Shown: positions 48,110 to 60,424 of the stretch, in pieces
Layout: every line of letters starts with the position of its first letter
How positions within the stretch are numbered: position 1 is the first letter of the stretch
Origin: Coffea arabica
Lineage: Eukaryota > Streptophyta > Magnoliopsida > Gentianales > Rubiaceae
NCBI RefSeq assembly: GCF_036785885.1
Contig: NC_092320.1
Coordinates: 11,161,557-11,225,556, forward strand
Direction: 5' to 3'
Length of the DNA: 64,000 nucleotides
Made by a program: the position numbers and the translations under genes
Notes under the pieces: model-generated
What the model was told of the DNA's origin: nothing
Databases searched by the model: none
Seen by the model: the letters and a program-made list of their open reading frames with translations, nothing else

Positions 48110-48460
48110 TATTAACTTTAAATGTTGGTCAAATGGCTTCTCCAGGAAATTTGGGATAGCTATGTTGGTCAAATGGCTTCTACAATATTGTCTTGGCTGA
48201 GCTATGGGGAATCAGAGATGTAATGGAGCTTGCTATCTCTCTGAAAATTTTTCAACTTGAAAGTGAAGTAGGTCGTTCAGATGTTATTTCCTCTATCAAT
48301 TCTAACGAAAATGCTGGTCATTATCTTCATCCCATCATATCGGATTGCAAATTCCTCCTATTGGCAAGCTAATCTCACTCATGTCCACCGCGAGGCCAAC
48401 AACAGATGTGCTGAAAAATTAGAAAAATATGGGAGGCAAATTGGATAGGGACTTCATTGC
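48110..48460 (+). pseudogene. RNase H-like domain remnant (LINE-type)
   Basis: Frames contain LAELWGIRDVMELAISL, then LISDCKFLL and, in the next frame, LTHVHREANNRCAEKLEKYG. These are the three hallmark segments of plant RNase H-like (RVT_3) domains, in order. A frameshift and a stop after RQIG make it non-functional. A short tandem duplication (GTTGGTCAAATGGCTTCT at 48125 and 48163) lies at its 5' side. It is similar in kind to the remnant at 8756. Confidence 0.65.
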
Positions 48461-48479
48461 TTTTGATATCTGTTCTCGT

Positions 48480-49766
48480 GAACTAGCATTTGTCGTTTAC
48501 AACGTTTTGAAAGGGATTTGTCCCCCTCGTACTGTTCCTTCGGATCGTAATGGTTAGGAGCAATAAGTAGCTAATCATCACCTGAGTGTCGAGGAGCACA
48601 ACCTTTACCAAGATCCGTCGCGGATCACAAAAGAATGAAAATAAATATGCTACTCACTACTAAAGATAATGCAAAACATTGGTTCTGCCTAAAAAATCCC
48701 AAACCGTCCTACCAATGTATTAGCTTGATAATCGTAATGGGGCATATAGGAATTGGTTAAAAATAATTGCAAGTATAGGTCAACCCATTTTTAAATTTTA
48801 GGCATGTTCTTAACCATGCATTGTATCTGTGAGGAATATGATATCGAAGAGCTTTTACATGTCAAAACTCAAAAGAGGAACATTGACTAATGACATTATT
48901 ACGGAGTGAATCATGGGACTTCTTAACCAACAAAAAGATGATCTTTCTGCAAAAGAATCCCACCGGCCAAAATATTTCACCAAACCCTACACTCAAAAAA
49001 TGGTAACTTTAATCATAACTAATGCTCCAGCTCCAAACTCGGTTCTTCTCACTAGTTTAAATGGACAAATTACTCTAAAGGTCTTGAACCTTTTATCAAA
49101 TGTACCCCAGACTACCAAAACTCTTATTAGGTTTGGTCAATTGAATTTTTCTAGACGCTTCTTTTTGTCTTTCTGCTGAAGTTCGTGCTTGAAGTATCCA
49201 GCAGCTGATATAGCCTATAAACTTTCTCATCTGTTGATCATTTTCTTTTAAAAGCTGATGGGGTGCCTGGTGAATCCATTAATTTTTTTTTCTAACCATG
49301 TCCTAAGTAGCTTACGTATACTAGCTAGCGTCATCATTCATCGATCAAGCCTTACTGTTACGTTCCGCTGATCCTTATGTTATCTGGTTTATCCTGTGAT
49401 AAACTTCAAACTCAGGATCACAAGATTGGGATTCTTGAAAAATATACGCATTGATAAAGCTTATCTAGAATGTAATATGTTATTGGTGCCACACTAATGA
49501 ATTTCAGCAGTAAATTTTCTGATTTAATAATTTGCAGTTTTTTTTTTTTTTTTGCTTGATGATCAGCTTGTTAATCATGGCTTCATATCTGAGTTTCATC
49601 AAACACATCTTTGGTATAATTCCTAGTAGTTGTCCAGATTCTCTCTCTCTCTCTCTCTTCCCATGTAAAGTTTTATACAATAATCTCCTTTGTGTCATCA
49701 AATATTTAGGTAGATAATGAAACAGGTTCGGCCATCCAAGCATTATGTTTTTGTTTATTGCTGCAG
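48480..49766. other. Intergenic DNA upstream of the LSM1 pseudogene
   Basis: AT-rich spacer with a poly-T tract (49539-49553) and a CT microsatellite (about 49641-49660). No gene recognised. Confidence 0.4.
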
Positions 49767-52136
49767 AAGCTAGGAAAAGTGATGTTGTCCCTTTACGCTC
49801 TGTATAATATTTTGACAGGAAAAGTTGTTGTCTTGTTACGTGATGGTATAGAAAGCTCCTTGGCACACTTCGTTCTTTTGATCAATTTGGGTACATTCCG
49901 AACCTCAGATGGTATCTTTTTCGCCATATCAAATATGTACAGGAGTGTGTGTTTATTTTTCAGCCATTTAGAGAAAGTGTACCGATTAACATCTTGTACG
50001 TGTGCATTATTACTCACATCACAGCTAATGTAGTTTTAGAGGGTGCATGTGAGAGAGTAATTGTGAGACATCTCTATTCCGACATTCCCATGGGTCTAGA
50101 TGTCATCAGAGGGGAGAATGTAGTCTTAACGGGGGAGTTGGTATCCTACATATATATAAAAAGGAGTTGTTGTATGACTCTGGGGTGATTTTCATTCTAT
50201 GTTTGTTTGTAGGGGTATTTTGGGAATGGTAAAACAGTAACTATATTGATTAAGCAAAGTGCACAAGTTTCTGCTGATTAATTTCTTATGGTTCACCTAC
50301 TGTACCCTTTGGTGGTTAATGCTTTGGCTGCTTTGCCATTGATTTAGTAAAGTGGGTAGAAAAATGAAATCAACTCCCCTCAAGTATGTTCAGCTACATT
50401 GATTTTGCAAAATAAATGCATTTAAGGAAATATTAGTGCACTAAAGTTAAAGATGAATGCTTGAATTGTAATGGTAGAAAGTTCCGTCTTCTTCATCCTT
50501 TAAAGCTCAAGAACCATTAATTCAGTTCTTGCAACAAATGGCACTTATTTGAATCAACACGTTGATGAGGCCATTAAAGTGTGAAAGGTGAAGAATCATT
50601 TGGGGTGATTAATTGCAGGACCTCCTATTTTCTTCAACATTTGCTCATCAATTTGTAAATTAGGTTACAATAATGGCTGTTGTTAAGATACAAAATTATG
50701 GATTCAAATGGCTCTATTGTACACTAATAGAGTTGGGTTTATAGATGTATGCTCAATTTTGCTCTTACTTTCTGGTCTATGGATTGTTTAGCTTCCATTC
50801 AACAATCAAAATTATGAATAAGCCTTTGTGGTTGCTATTGCAGGTAGGTGAAGTATGGAGAGATCTCACTCTTAGATTATACTTTGTTGCTAAGGTACAA
50901 GATAACTCTATATTCCCACTTGATGTATGTCATCTGTTGATTAAATGTGATTATGATTGTAATTGATCCACTTGAATTGTGTGCTCGAATGAATAAGTGT
51001 GTGAATGATTGTTCCACTTTGAAAATTATATTGCAATTGATGCAATTTATTCGTTCAATAGTTAAGTGGCTGAGATGTTGTGTGTGGATAAAATTTGCCA
51101 TTTGAAAAGACAAGTGGCTATATTTACATGCTCTATTATTTTTGTACTAAATTTTGTAGACTTGATAATTATCTGATGCAAGTTAGTGTCTGTGACGAGG
51201 AAAATTGATTTCCCCTCTAATTATTTGTAGATGCATGTATTGATCAAAATAATGGTTTTTAGTTGTAGTAGTTAAGCAAACAAATGGTATATATATCTAG
51301 ATTTTCTATATTAAGTTTAGGGCCTATGGCTTGAAATTTAGGATGGATCAAACAAACAATATCGATAAACTTAATGCTAAGAAGCAATTTCGAAATCAAA
51401 AGGCAAGAAAAAGATATACATTATTACCGGTGAAAGGAAAAGATAAAATACGACAAAAACAACGAAAAATAATCGTAAAGTATAGAAAATACAAATCTAT
51501 TCTGTTGAAACAACTGAACAAAACAATGGTCCTGATTGGACAATCCAATTAACTTTGTTTGAAAGATTAAATGTAAGGAAAAATGATACATATGATAACA
51601 CCATCAGCTTCCATCTATATTAGCCATTGAAAAGGAAAGTAGGGGACTATGCCAACAACCTCTGGTTATTATTTGATGCAAATTATGTGATGCCAAGTTA
51701 TTTAACCACACCATAGGTTTCAATCTCCACGCTTTGCGTGGGACTTCCTTCTAGTGTTTACTATATTCGGGACAATTCTTCATCAAAGTATGCTCATTGG
51801 AGTTTTGCTGCACTATCATGAAGGGTGTGGAAGAGGATGAGCTTCTGCGACAGATGACCGGCGTCTCTGCAGCGGAAATTCAAAGGGTAAAACTTTCACG
51901 CGTCGCATTCAATGATCTCCACAATCAACCCCATTCTTACTATCAGGAATTTTATCTGTATTTCCGTTGTGAAAATTGAAAATGAATGCAGGGACATTGG
52001 TGCTTTTGTCTCCTGTTTCATTATCAATTTTAGGATCTCTCCTTCAATGGTCTCTCAGGCACAGAGAGCAGAAAGAAATGCATCAGATTTGACGGGTTTC
52101 GTGAGAAAAAGAATGGAATTTCTGGATTTGGATTAG
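49767..52136 (+). pseudogene. LSM1: LSM1 (Sm-like, cytoplasmic mRNA decay) unprocessed pseudogene
   Basis: Recognisable exons: 49767-about 49890 (KVVVLLRDG, then out of frame the SFDQF block), 50025-50140 (LEGACERVIV, DVIRGENVVLTGEL), 51824-51886 (GVEEDELLRQM, AAEIQR), 52059-52136 (AQRAERNASDL, RKRMEFLDLD then TAG). LSM1 is the subunit that distinguishes the cytoplasmic LSm1-7 ring, which binds deadenylated mRNA 3' ends and promotes decapping. The first exon carries an extra A in the AGGAAAAG run, an extra two bases in GGTATAGAAAG and an extra G at its 3' splice junction, and its frames contain stops, so the Sm1 motif cannot be made. The other exons remain readable. Introns at conserved positions show this is a duplicated gene, not a retrocopy. 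Confidence 0.82.
51727..51754 (+). mobile_element. Helitron-like 3' terminus
   Basis: A perfect 6-bp stem with a 3-base loop (CCACGC-TTT-GCGTGG, 51727-51741) is followed 9 bases later by CTAG (51751-51754) and then T. Helitrons end in a short hairpin about 10 bases before CTRR and insert between A and T. The element body would lie to the left inside the LSM1 intron. I cannot fix its 5' TC end; a TCTAGATTTTC at about 51297 is one candidate. Confidence 0.55.
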
Positions 52137-52618
52137 TCACGCGATCTTATCCTACGAGGATGCCAGGAGGTATGCATTTAGAAGATAACCTCCTTATTAT
52201 AGAGGGATACATGTCTTGGTAGGAGGATCTCAAAGCCAAGTGCACAGAAGAATAGCAATAAGATCAATTTAACCATCTGACAGTGAAAGAAAACAAGCAG
52301 ATTTAAGAAATATATCACCCCAAGACCTAATTCATTGCTAGCAGTGATGGAAAAGAGCCTGTAAACTCAAATTTAATCGCTTCATGATGTAAATGTGGTT
52401 GGATTTCATTCATTTTTGTCTACAAAATACACAAAAACGAGCCAGTAGCTCTATACAATCAATGGAAAAAATATTACTGATGACTTGTATAGTCGTTGCT
52501 GAAACAGTCGTGCCACAATTTATTCAGTCTGTTTTCTTGTAATTAAGCTCCACAAGGATTATTTGCATGAGAAGCATAAAGGCGAGAGCCACAAACTTTC
52601 AGAACAAACATATACGAC
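52137..52618. other. Convergent 3' region between the LSM1 pseudogene and the Cupin_5 gene
   Basis: AT-rich; it should hold the 3' UTRs of both loci. Nothing else seen. Confidence 0.4.
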
Positions 52619-55237
52619 TCAGTCAGGGAAAGTGAGCAAAGAAATTATGGACTCGTAGTCTGGAAAACGTGAAACGAGCTCAGAACGTTTTGCCAGCTCA
52701 AAATCCTCAAACTGAAATGCTGGAGCGCAGGTGCATCCTACAAGAGAAAAGTGGTTCTCGAAATCCCTAGCTGGATTTTTAACTGCCTTCATGTCATTCG
52801 AAATCCTAATGTCCTTGGTTGGGAACGAACCAAACCAGACATTTGGAGGAACCGTGTACTGCACTCGTTGATCACCAGCAACTGGATCAGGACCAATGCA
52901 GGTCAGCTTGATACTGCCATCCTCGTCATTCAATTCGAACACCTGGAACAATTAACGTTGACAACCAAAGGATGGGGAAACACTACATAGCCTCTAATTT
53001 AATGGGAAGAAAAAAGATTTTGTTGATATGGATGTTTGTGAGGTAGATTATGAGGAAGCAAGATTACCACTGAAGCCTCCACTATGAGCCCACCCTCTTC
53101 CCATTCCTCCCCAACCAAAACATGATGCCCTTTGAAAGGTATACATATACATATACATACATACATACAAACACACACACACACACACACACATGCATGC
53201 ATACATATATTAAGTACAGCAGAAAGCCACAGGAAGCTTTCTGCCTTTCATGATATCAAGGGAGGAAAAATGAATTTGGACAAGAAAGCTTGCTCAGATA
53301 TCAAGTTGGAGACAAACTTAGTTCAACTTCTGTTGGAATCATCACAAAACTTCGTTACTCTTGACTCGATAAAACTTTTCTGACCAACAAATTACATGTG
53401 GAAATGAGATTCATTTGAAAGATTGGTCAATGACAGAAAGTTTTGTTTGTGATGATCTAGCCAAGTTTGACAAGTTCCAGCCAAAAGCAGTCAAACAGCA
53501 TGAAATATTAAAGCCAATTATTGCAAAGAAAATACACAATTTAAACTCACTGAAAGAGGCTCCCCAACGTAAAAGTGCCAAGTTTCTGCACATGGAATTC
53601 TGTGAAGGTGAGACACACTGCCTGAAGGCAGCAAGAAGTATATGCAGGTACTGATAGGGCGATCAACCTTGTCTGTCAAGAAACCAAAATAAGGATTCTG
53701 GACGAGAAACTGGATAAACAAAGCCATGTGGCAAGACTAGTTGACATTTCAGAGTTTGATTTAGCTAAGCCACTATATGCATGTGGAACTATCTGAAACA
53801 GACTCTAACCCTCCATCTCCATCTAGTGGGGGAGCATGAAATTTTCTTTACTCGGGGCACAATTTACATTGCTCCTAAAAATACATTTTTATCTTGTTCA
53901 TAACTCACACTCATAACATTATTGGATTCGGTTTTCCTAATTTCAAAGTTGGCATCATTTTAACTCCACTTTATTTTGAAAGCTGTTACACGAAATAGGC
54001 TAAGTAGACACAACAAATTCATACATATTCAATATTATAGAATTGAAAACAGATGCATTTATACTATTTATGTTTGGTACCTAAAATTTGTTTAAAAAAT
54101 GTTTACATACAATACTAATGTTTAAAAATTAATTACATGCAACATTAAAATATGATGACCAAGACATAAGAAAATAAACAAAGTGCAATGTTTTATATTT
54201 TATCTAAATGTGTATTAAATTCAGTAAATTGTGAAAGTTAAAGGACTACGGTTTAATTTTTGTTAAGTTCAACATTCATTTACACAGAATTGAAATAACA
54301 TGCTCATGAAATCTAAGGAAAAGTTATGAGAAGTTATGGATAATACTATAAATTTATAATGAATGTTAGTATTTCTTTGATGTACTCAAGTGGGGGCACA
54401 AGCCATAACTGAATTAAATTTTTCAAGTTTATACTTAACATAATTGGTCAGTGGGGACGCTCTCAGTTCAAAGATAACAACAAAGTATAGAAACGACAGA
54501 GCACCCCTCTGGAACCAACCTCACAAAGAGCACAGGAAACTCACAGCTCCTTCATCCTTAAATTCATGGAGCACCATAACCAGTGACGGAGGAAGAGGAA
54601 TCTCCAAATTTCTCTTTATCTATGAAATATTCCATTACTGGTGCTAATATGTTAAATTTGAACCGGATTTTATAAATTTTGGAGGTTTCAGTCAAATTAC
54701 ACCCTCGTTGAGTTAGCATTACAGTTGTATTCAAGCTCAAACAATCATCACATGAAAACATCATAATTTTGACTTATACTTTAAAGCTGACCATCGGGGT
54801 TCTTCTATTTCTTCTTTTCTTGGCTTCGGCAAAATTTTCCGACTCCTGATTTTACAGGAAGACGAGCAATATCATACTAATATACATTCATTAGCACCAA
54901 TATATTGTGCTGCAAAAATTATGTGACCTGTAAACGACAAAATCTACCAAGTTGCTGCAGCAATAAAGTAGTCATTCAAAAAACAAAATAAAGATCGCCA
55001 AATTCAGTCCACAATCAAGATATTAGTGTTGCAGGGACTAAAAATGACGCATATCAGAATAAACAGGGACAAGACCAACAACCCAGGAGTGAAAAGGGGC
55101 AGAGAAGATTTACAGCGAGAGGGAAGTTGAGACTTGGAGAGAATGATGGAGGAGTCCCTCATGGTTTCAGAGTAAAATCCACCTTCCGGGTGGGGCTTTA
55201 GATTCAGCTTTGCTACGATCTTTGAAGTTGTAGCCAT
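52619..55237 (-). CDS. Cupin_5 (DUF985) family protein
   Basis: Three exons on the minus strand: 55237-55114, 53672-53551, 52942-52619; 570 nt, 189 residues, GT-AG introns, frame continuous. Motifs in order: KLNLKPHPEGGFYSET at the N-terminus (the family's PHPEGG-Y-ET signature), ISTCIYFLLPSG, HLHRIPCAETWHFYVGEP (cupin metal-binding His/Glu cluster), VPPNVWFGSFP, FSLVGCTCAPAF, FEDFELAKR. The fold is a single-domain RmlC-like beta barrel; no reaction is established for plant members. A start at 55237 gives the usual MATT- beginning. An in-frame ATG at about 55336 would add 33 basic residues. The large first intron (1441 bp) includes simple repeats nearby but no lesion. Confidence 0.92.
53141..53208. 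repeat. Compound (CATA)n-(AC)n microsatellite
   Basis: A run of ATACAT/CATA units is followed by about 12 AC units and CATG/CATA units, inside the intron between the second and third Cupin_5 exons. Confidence 0.9.
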
Positions 55238-55337
55238 CTTTTCTCCAGCCTTCCTCTGTACTTTTTTTTCACGGTGCAAACCCTTAGAAGTAGACCAGCC
55301 TGCCAAACCAGGATGTTGCGGCATTTTCTTTTTCATG

Positions 55338-56402
55338 ATTTAAATATTGGTATATCCTGCCTCTCATATCAATTTCGTTTCTGCAAGAGCACCAATTTTA
55401 CATGATGATTTTCTACGCGTAACTTATACTGTGCATATATGAGAATTGAAGGTTATAGCATAACTGGATTAGTATTATGCATATAGCAAAAATTAAATGC
55501 AAACATATTTGTTTCTATATAATTCTCAAAATCTTTTGAATCTACAACTCAACTCAACTAATAAGGCCATCTGCAAATAATTTCCGATGTGAAAACAAAG
55601 AGCCACCTATATGGCGTGTGTACTATTAAAAATGATCGTTGTGATCCACAATCTTTTGGATCGTATACAATTTTATCCATAATTATGTGTTACTGCATAC
55701 CATTTCAGGTGCTATAGTTTCTTTTTCCCTATTCATGTTTTTTTTTTTTTTTTGTTTCAGATGAAGACTTGCACTGCACAAAACTGATTCCATTCGGGTA
55801 TCCTAATTTTCCTTTTAAAGTTCTATATTGATTTTATTTTGTAAAAGTAAGAGTTTAAATTACTAAAGGACAAAATTAGATACGACCTTGAAAATAATTA
55901 GAAACGATCAATTTCATCGATTCACATGCCACGCACATTACTAACTCCGCTAGATATTTTTCGTTACTAGATTGGTTTTTTTTTTTCCTTTTTTTAGAAT
56001 AAAAATAAGTGACTAAAATGATTGCGATAAGGAACAAAATTGACCAAAACCCCATAGCCGAGAGACCAAAATGGCCAATTTCTCTTTAGACGAATGTCCT
56101 CCATTTGACACGGTGTAACAAGCAGCAGAAACACTTGACGCCTAATTGCAAGAGCATTGGATTACAGCAGCGTACATTACACGATACTTGCAAGAATCAC
56201 TACCACTCAGAAGCATTTCAAGATTCACTTGCCCTTCCGAATCTCCAACATTGAGGAACTTCCAACAAAAATAGTTTATTATTGTTGCTGGATCACTACC
56301 AACTTTGCAAGGAAGAACGGTACTTTCTATTATTGTAGCACGCAGTGTCAATAAGAAAAGGTTCCTAAGGTAGAATATCTCCGAAGCTCCTCCCTTAGCT
56401 CC
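55338..56402. other. Intergenic DNA between the Cupin_5 and COQ9 genes
   Basis: AT-rich with poly-T runs. It should contain the Cupin_5 promoter and the COQ9 3' UTR. No gene recognised. Confidence 0.4.
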
Positions 56403-58784
56403 CTACGTATTTCCACCCTGGAAAACTCGCTTCATTAGTCCTTGCAAAGAGCCTCCCATTCCTGCACTAACTGCTTCTGCAAGATACTTAGCCTGAAAGA
56501 CCAAAATTTACAAAATTCAGCTAAATCTTGCACTAACATAAAAAGGTTTAAGACACAAACTTAGAAACACTCTCAAAAGTGACCTCCTGAACACTCTTTT
56601 TTAAATCAAAGGCATCTCTTATTCGTCCCCCCAGGAATGACCATGTATCGCGAAAATCTGTCAAAACAGAGGAAAAAAAAAAATGAAACTATTATCAGTA
56701 TCTAGTATAAAAGCACAGTCTCAAGCTTCAAACCACATTTGCAACTATTTAGGAAACTAAGCAATGAGACACATGAACCAGTAAAATGGCCACCATATGT
56801 TTACATTAAGATAGTATCCCAGGGAATAGATATTGTATGAACGATGAAATTAGAAGTATATTTCTTAGGATTTCCTTTCTTGACTGGGAAGAGGTGGTTT
56901 TGCAAGACAGAGATCCAGGTTTTAACATGGCAAAGAAAGTCTGACATTGTGCAAAATTATCCAGTTCAATAAGAATAGTTTTCTAAAATATAGTCATACC
57001 TGGGGAAGCATCAGTTAACATGTACAGCTCAGTTGTGGAGTATATCCCACCAAGAACCATGCGCTTGACATACCAATCAACATCAGTGGAGTCATCACCA
57101 GCAGCATGCCAAATCTCATCCATCAGCATTGCTCGCTGCTTGAAACCTGTTGGGATATTTGCAGGTTGAGCCTGAGCCAATTACATGTTAGAATCTCTAG
57201 CGTCACTATATCATGCATAAAGATTCCTAATAGGGAATGGATTCATACCTGTATGCTCAGGGCTTGAGGCCATTTTGATACGTAAGGAGCCTGCATTTCC
57301 AATCTAATTCGGACAAGCTTTGCAACACGTGCGCTAGGTATCAAATCTTTCAAATCCTCTCCCGAGTCAATTACATCAATAAGTCTTTGCAGGCACTCAT
57401 CCATGAAAAACTGAACATACAGATGATTGGAGGAAGCAAAAGACAAGGTGGTTAGAATGCATTTGGAGCCTAAATTAGTTCAGATTAACAAACATAAAGG
57501 TATTTGGGGAAAAAAATTACAGAATAATTAAAACACTCCTTCAAACATGCGTTCTCATCAAGCAAAAATGCCAGGGAATTGAATACAAGAAAAAAAAAAA
57601 AAGGACTTCAGCTATTCAAACGTTCAAAAGACACCAATGCTAGTATCCCAAAAAGGTTGCCGAAGTTTCTACAGGAAATAAGGAAAAAGGCTTGCGCAAA
57701 TGCTAACTCAATGTGGTTCCAGCTAAATCATTCTCATTTGGAACACATTTACTACGCTACAAAAATCTAATGCAGAATATAACAAGTCTCTAGGAAAAGC
57801 TTATGTTTCATTTTTATGCTCATATAACTATTAGGCCAGTAGATGAACATTTGCAACTTAATAGGCAATAATCTTCAGTCAACAGCTACTCCAATTGTAT
57901 GCCTATAACATCCGCTTGCAAACTCTGTCTAGACGGCCAAAATGCTGGTTACCATAACAATAACACAATCAAAGACCACCAGTTTCATCACATTACTTAA
58001 ATACTTCCATTTACAGCAGCATTGAACAAAGCAATGGATACTTAAAAGCTAGTGTTATAAAGTAACGATGATTATACCTCCACTAGAGCAGCATCTTTTC
58101 GCGGAAATGATCCAACAATGGAAGGAGACACCCCAACCTCCCTGGCTCCTGCTATCAAAGCTGCTTCCGTCCATCCCAGTCTAATCTGCACAACCCATTT
58201 CACCAGCAGAGCATATAAAAGCCGCAAAATTAGAACAATGACCATATAAATCATGTGGGAAAACAAATTATCAAATTTAACTTGATTTAGACATGAATAG
58301 AGGCGAATTTCTTCGTTAATGTATTTGCCCCAAGAAGCTCAAATGTTTAATAAAGTCAAAGAGCATCAATATCTACAGAAATATACGCACGTATATAATT
58401 AATTAATTATGCATATCAGAAGAAAATAGAAAAGGGGGGAGAAGTGCTAACCACGTGATGGAGGGACGCGTGAAGCACGCGCGCTTGTTCATCCAGGTAC
58501 TGAGTTCTTCCCGGTCGCGAGGTCCTCGAACCCTGTCCGTCATGATCATGTTCACGCGCTTTCTCATCGTCATTCAATCCCGCCATCGTCGCTGTGGATG
58601 ATGATGAAGACGACGAGGCATGGTCAAAATGTCTATTGTTTTTATTGGGAGTTGTTTCGGAGGCTGCTGACTTAAGAAACCGAGGCTTGTTATTTACAAT
58701 TGAAATTCCTTGAATCGAATGATTAGTAACTTTCCGGAGACGGCATAACGCCGGCAACAACCGCTTCGCCGCCGATCGGTACAT
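56403..58784 (-). CDS. COQ9: Ubiquinone biosynthesis protein COQ9, mitochondrial
   Basis: Six exons on the minus strand: 58784-58452, 58185-58078, 57410-57249, 57171-57000, 56657-56584, 56492-56403; 939 nt, 312 residues, every junction in frame. The N-terminus MYRSAAKRLLPALCRLRK is Arg/Lys-rich and lacks acidic residues, as expected of a mitochondrial presequence; a Ser-run follows. The body holds the COQ9/TetR-like fold motifs LGWTEAALIAGAREVG, VGSFPRKDAALVE, DECLQRLIDVID, RIRLEMQAPYVSKWPQALS and DEIWHAAGDDSTDVDWYVKR. COQ9 binds isoprenoid lipid and presents intermediates to COQ7 in the inner-membrane CoQ complex. An upstream in-frame ATG at 58841 would add 19 residues; I prefer 58784 for its presequence. 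A MITE begins about 180 bp upstream. Confidence 0.95.
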
Positions 58785-58961
58785 GGCCAAGTTGCCGTAG
58801 TTGGGGCTCTGGTCACTGACCTCGTTACTTGGCGCGGTCAATATGCCTTTTCCCCTTTTTATTTTTTGGCTTTTTCAAAAAAAACATCTATAATTAGGTT
58901 AATGGCGCCACGTAGATTTCTAGTTTGGTGGCCACCTGTACTTTTTTTTTTCTTTTTTTAA

Positions 58962-60424
58962 GGGATAATTGCAGAAACCTCCCCTGAGGTTTCTGACATT
59001 TGCACTGACCTCCCCTGTGATTTAAAAAATTACATTGACCTCCCCTGAGGTTACTAATCCTTTGCAAATTTAGTCCAAACGATTAAAATATTATTTTAGG
59101 GAGTGAAATTAGAATTTTGTACTAGATTTGCCCTTTGTGCTACATATTCAATGAATGACAAAGTATTATAAATCAATTAACAATTAATAAATTTTAAGGA
59201 GTATAATTTATGGACAAACACGTATTACTCATTTAAAATACCAGCTCTTTACGAGTATTTTACTTTCAAATATTTAATTTATGATAAATATATCAATATT
59301 TGTAAGTAAAATTCAAAAATTATTATAGTAATATTCTTGCAAAAAGAAAATCGATAGGTTATTTATTTAATAAAAATTAAATATTTAAAAAAAATGACCC
59401 ATAAAGTATTATTTTTTATGACTTTCATCCATTACACGAGTAAAGTATTTGCTCTTTATGTACATTTTATTTATATTAAAAACATAAATATTTGTAACTA
59501 AAATTGAAAAAGTGTTATATTAATATTTTTACGGAAGAGAGATTGGTAAGTTTTGTATTTAAAAAAAATTAAATATTTGAAAGTAAATACAAATTTGTAT
59601 TTGAGCGTAAATATTTGTATTAAATTAAATATTTAAAAGTAAAGTACCCTTAAAGAACCGTTACTTTAAATAGGATTTTCAATAGATTAGCATAACCAAT
59701 TAGTACCATTTGAAAAATGAATGAGCACAATATATTCAGCACCGCTATCTCAAGCTAAGTGGAATTAGATTTAAACCTGAAGCAGAAGTTCAGAGGATCT
59801 TGTGCTTCTCAAAAAGTCTGCGCATATAGATAACGAAAAAAAAAACAGGGACCAAATAGTGAAAACTGAAATGGAATCATGTGCTGGAAGAGTGTGCATG
59901 CGGAAGTCCGGTAGGTAGGTCAAACACCTATCAACTACTTGCATGCTAAGAACTGTTTAAGGTTGATGTACTTTATTAAAAAGTATTTAATTAATACAAA
60001 TTTTATCACAGTATTTATTAATTATTTATCATATTGTTTGGGTGTACACTTATACGAGTATTTTTTATTTGATAATTTATAAATTTCAATTTTTATTTAT
60101 ATGAGTAATTAAATGTTTGAAAGTAAAATACCCATAAAGAGCCGTTACTTTAAATAAGTAATACATATTTGTCTATAAACTATACTCCTTAAAGTTTATT
60201 AATTGTTTATAAATTTATAGTATTTTGTCATTCATTGGACATGTAGTACAAATGACAAATTTGGTAAAAAATTCTAATTTCACTCCCTAAAACAATATTT
60301 TAATCATTTGGACTGAATTTGCAAAGGATTAGTAACTTCAGGGAAGGTCAATGTAATTTTTCAAATTACAGAGGAGGTCAGTGCAAATGTCAGAAACCTC
60401 AGGGGAGGTTTCTGCAATTATCCC
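58962..60424. mobile_element. Mutator-type MITE, 1463 bp, same family as 35238-36321
   Basis: Starts GGGATAATTGCAGAAACC and ends with its complement (GCAATTATCCC). Inverted repeats extend about 300 bp (left to about 59280, right from about 60110), including CCCCTGAGGTTTCTGACA shared with the element at 35238. Flanks show a probable target duplication of 8-9 bp in a T/A run (TTTTTTAA on both sides). There is no coding capacity. A third partial copy of the terminal-repeat interior lies at about 59622-59673. Confidence 0.88.

Noticed and set aside
49504-49866. 120-codon minus-strand ORF
   Set aside because: Built on poly-T and CT repeats and overlaps the LSM1 pseudogene exon on the other strand.
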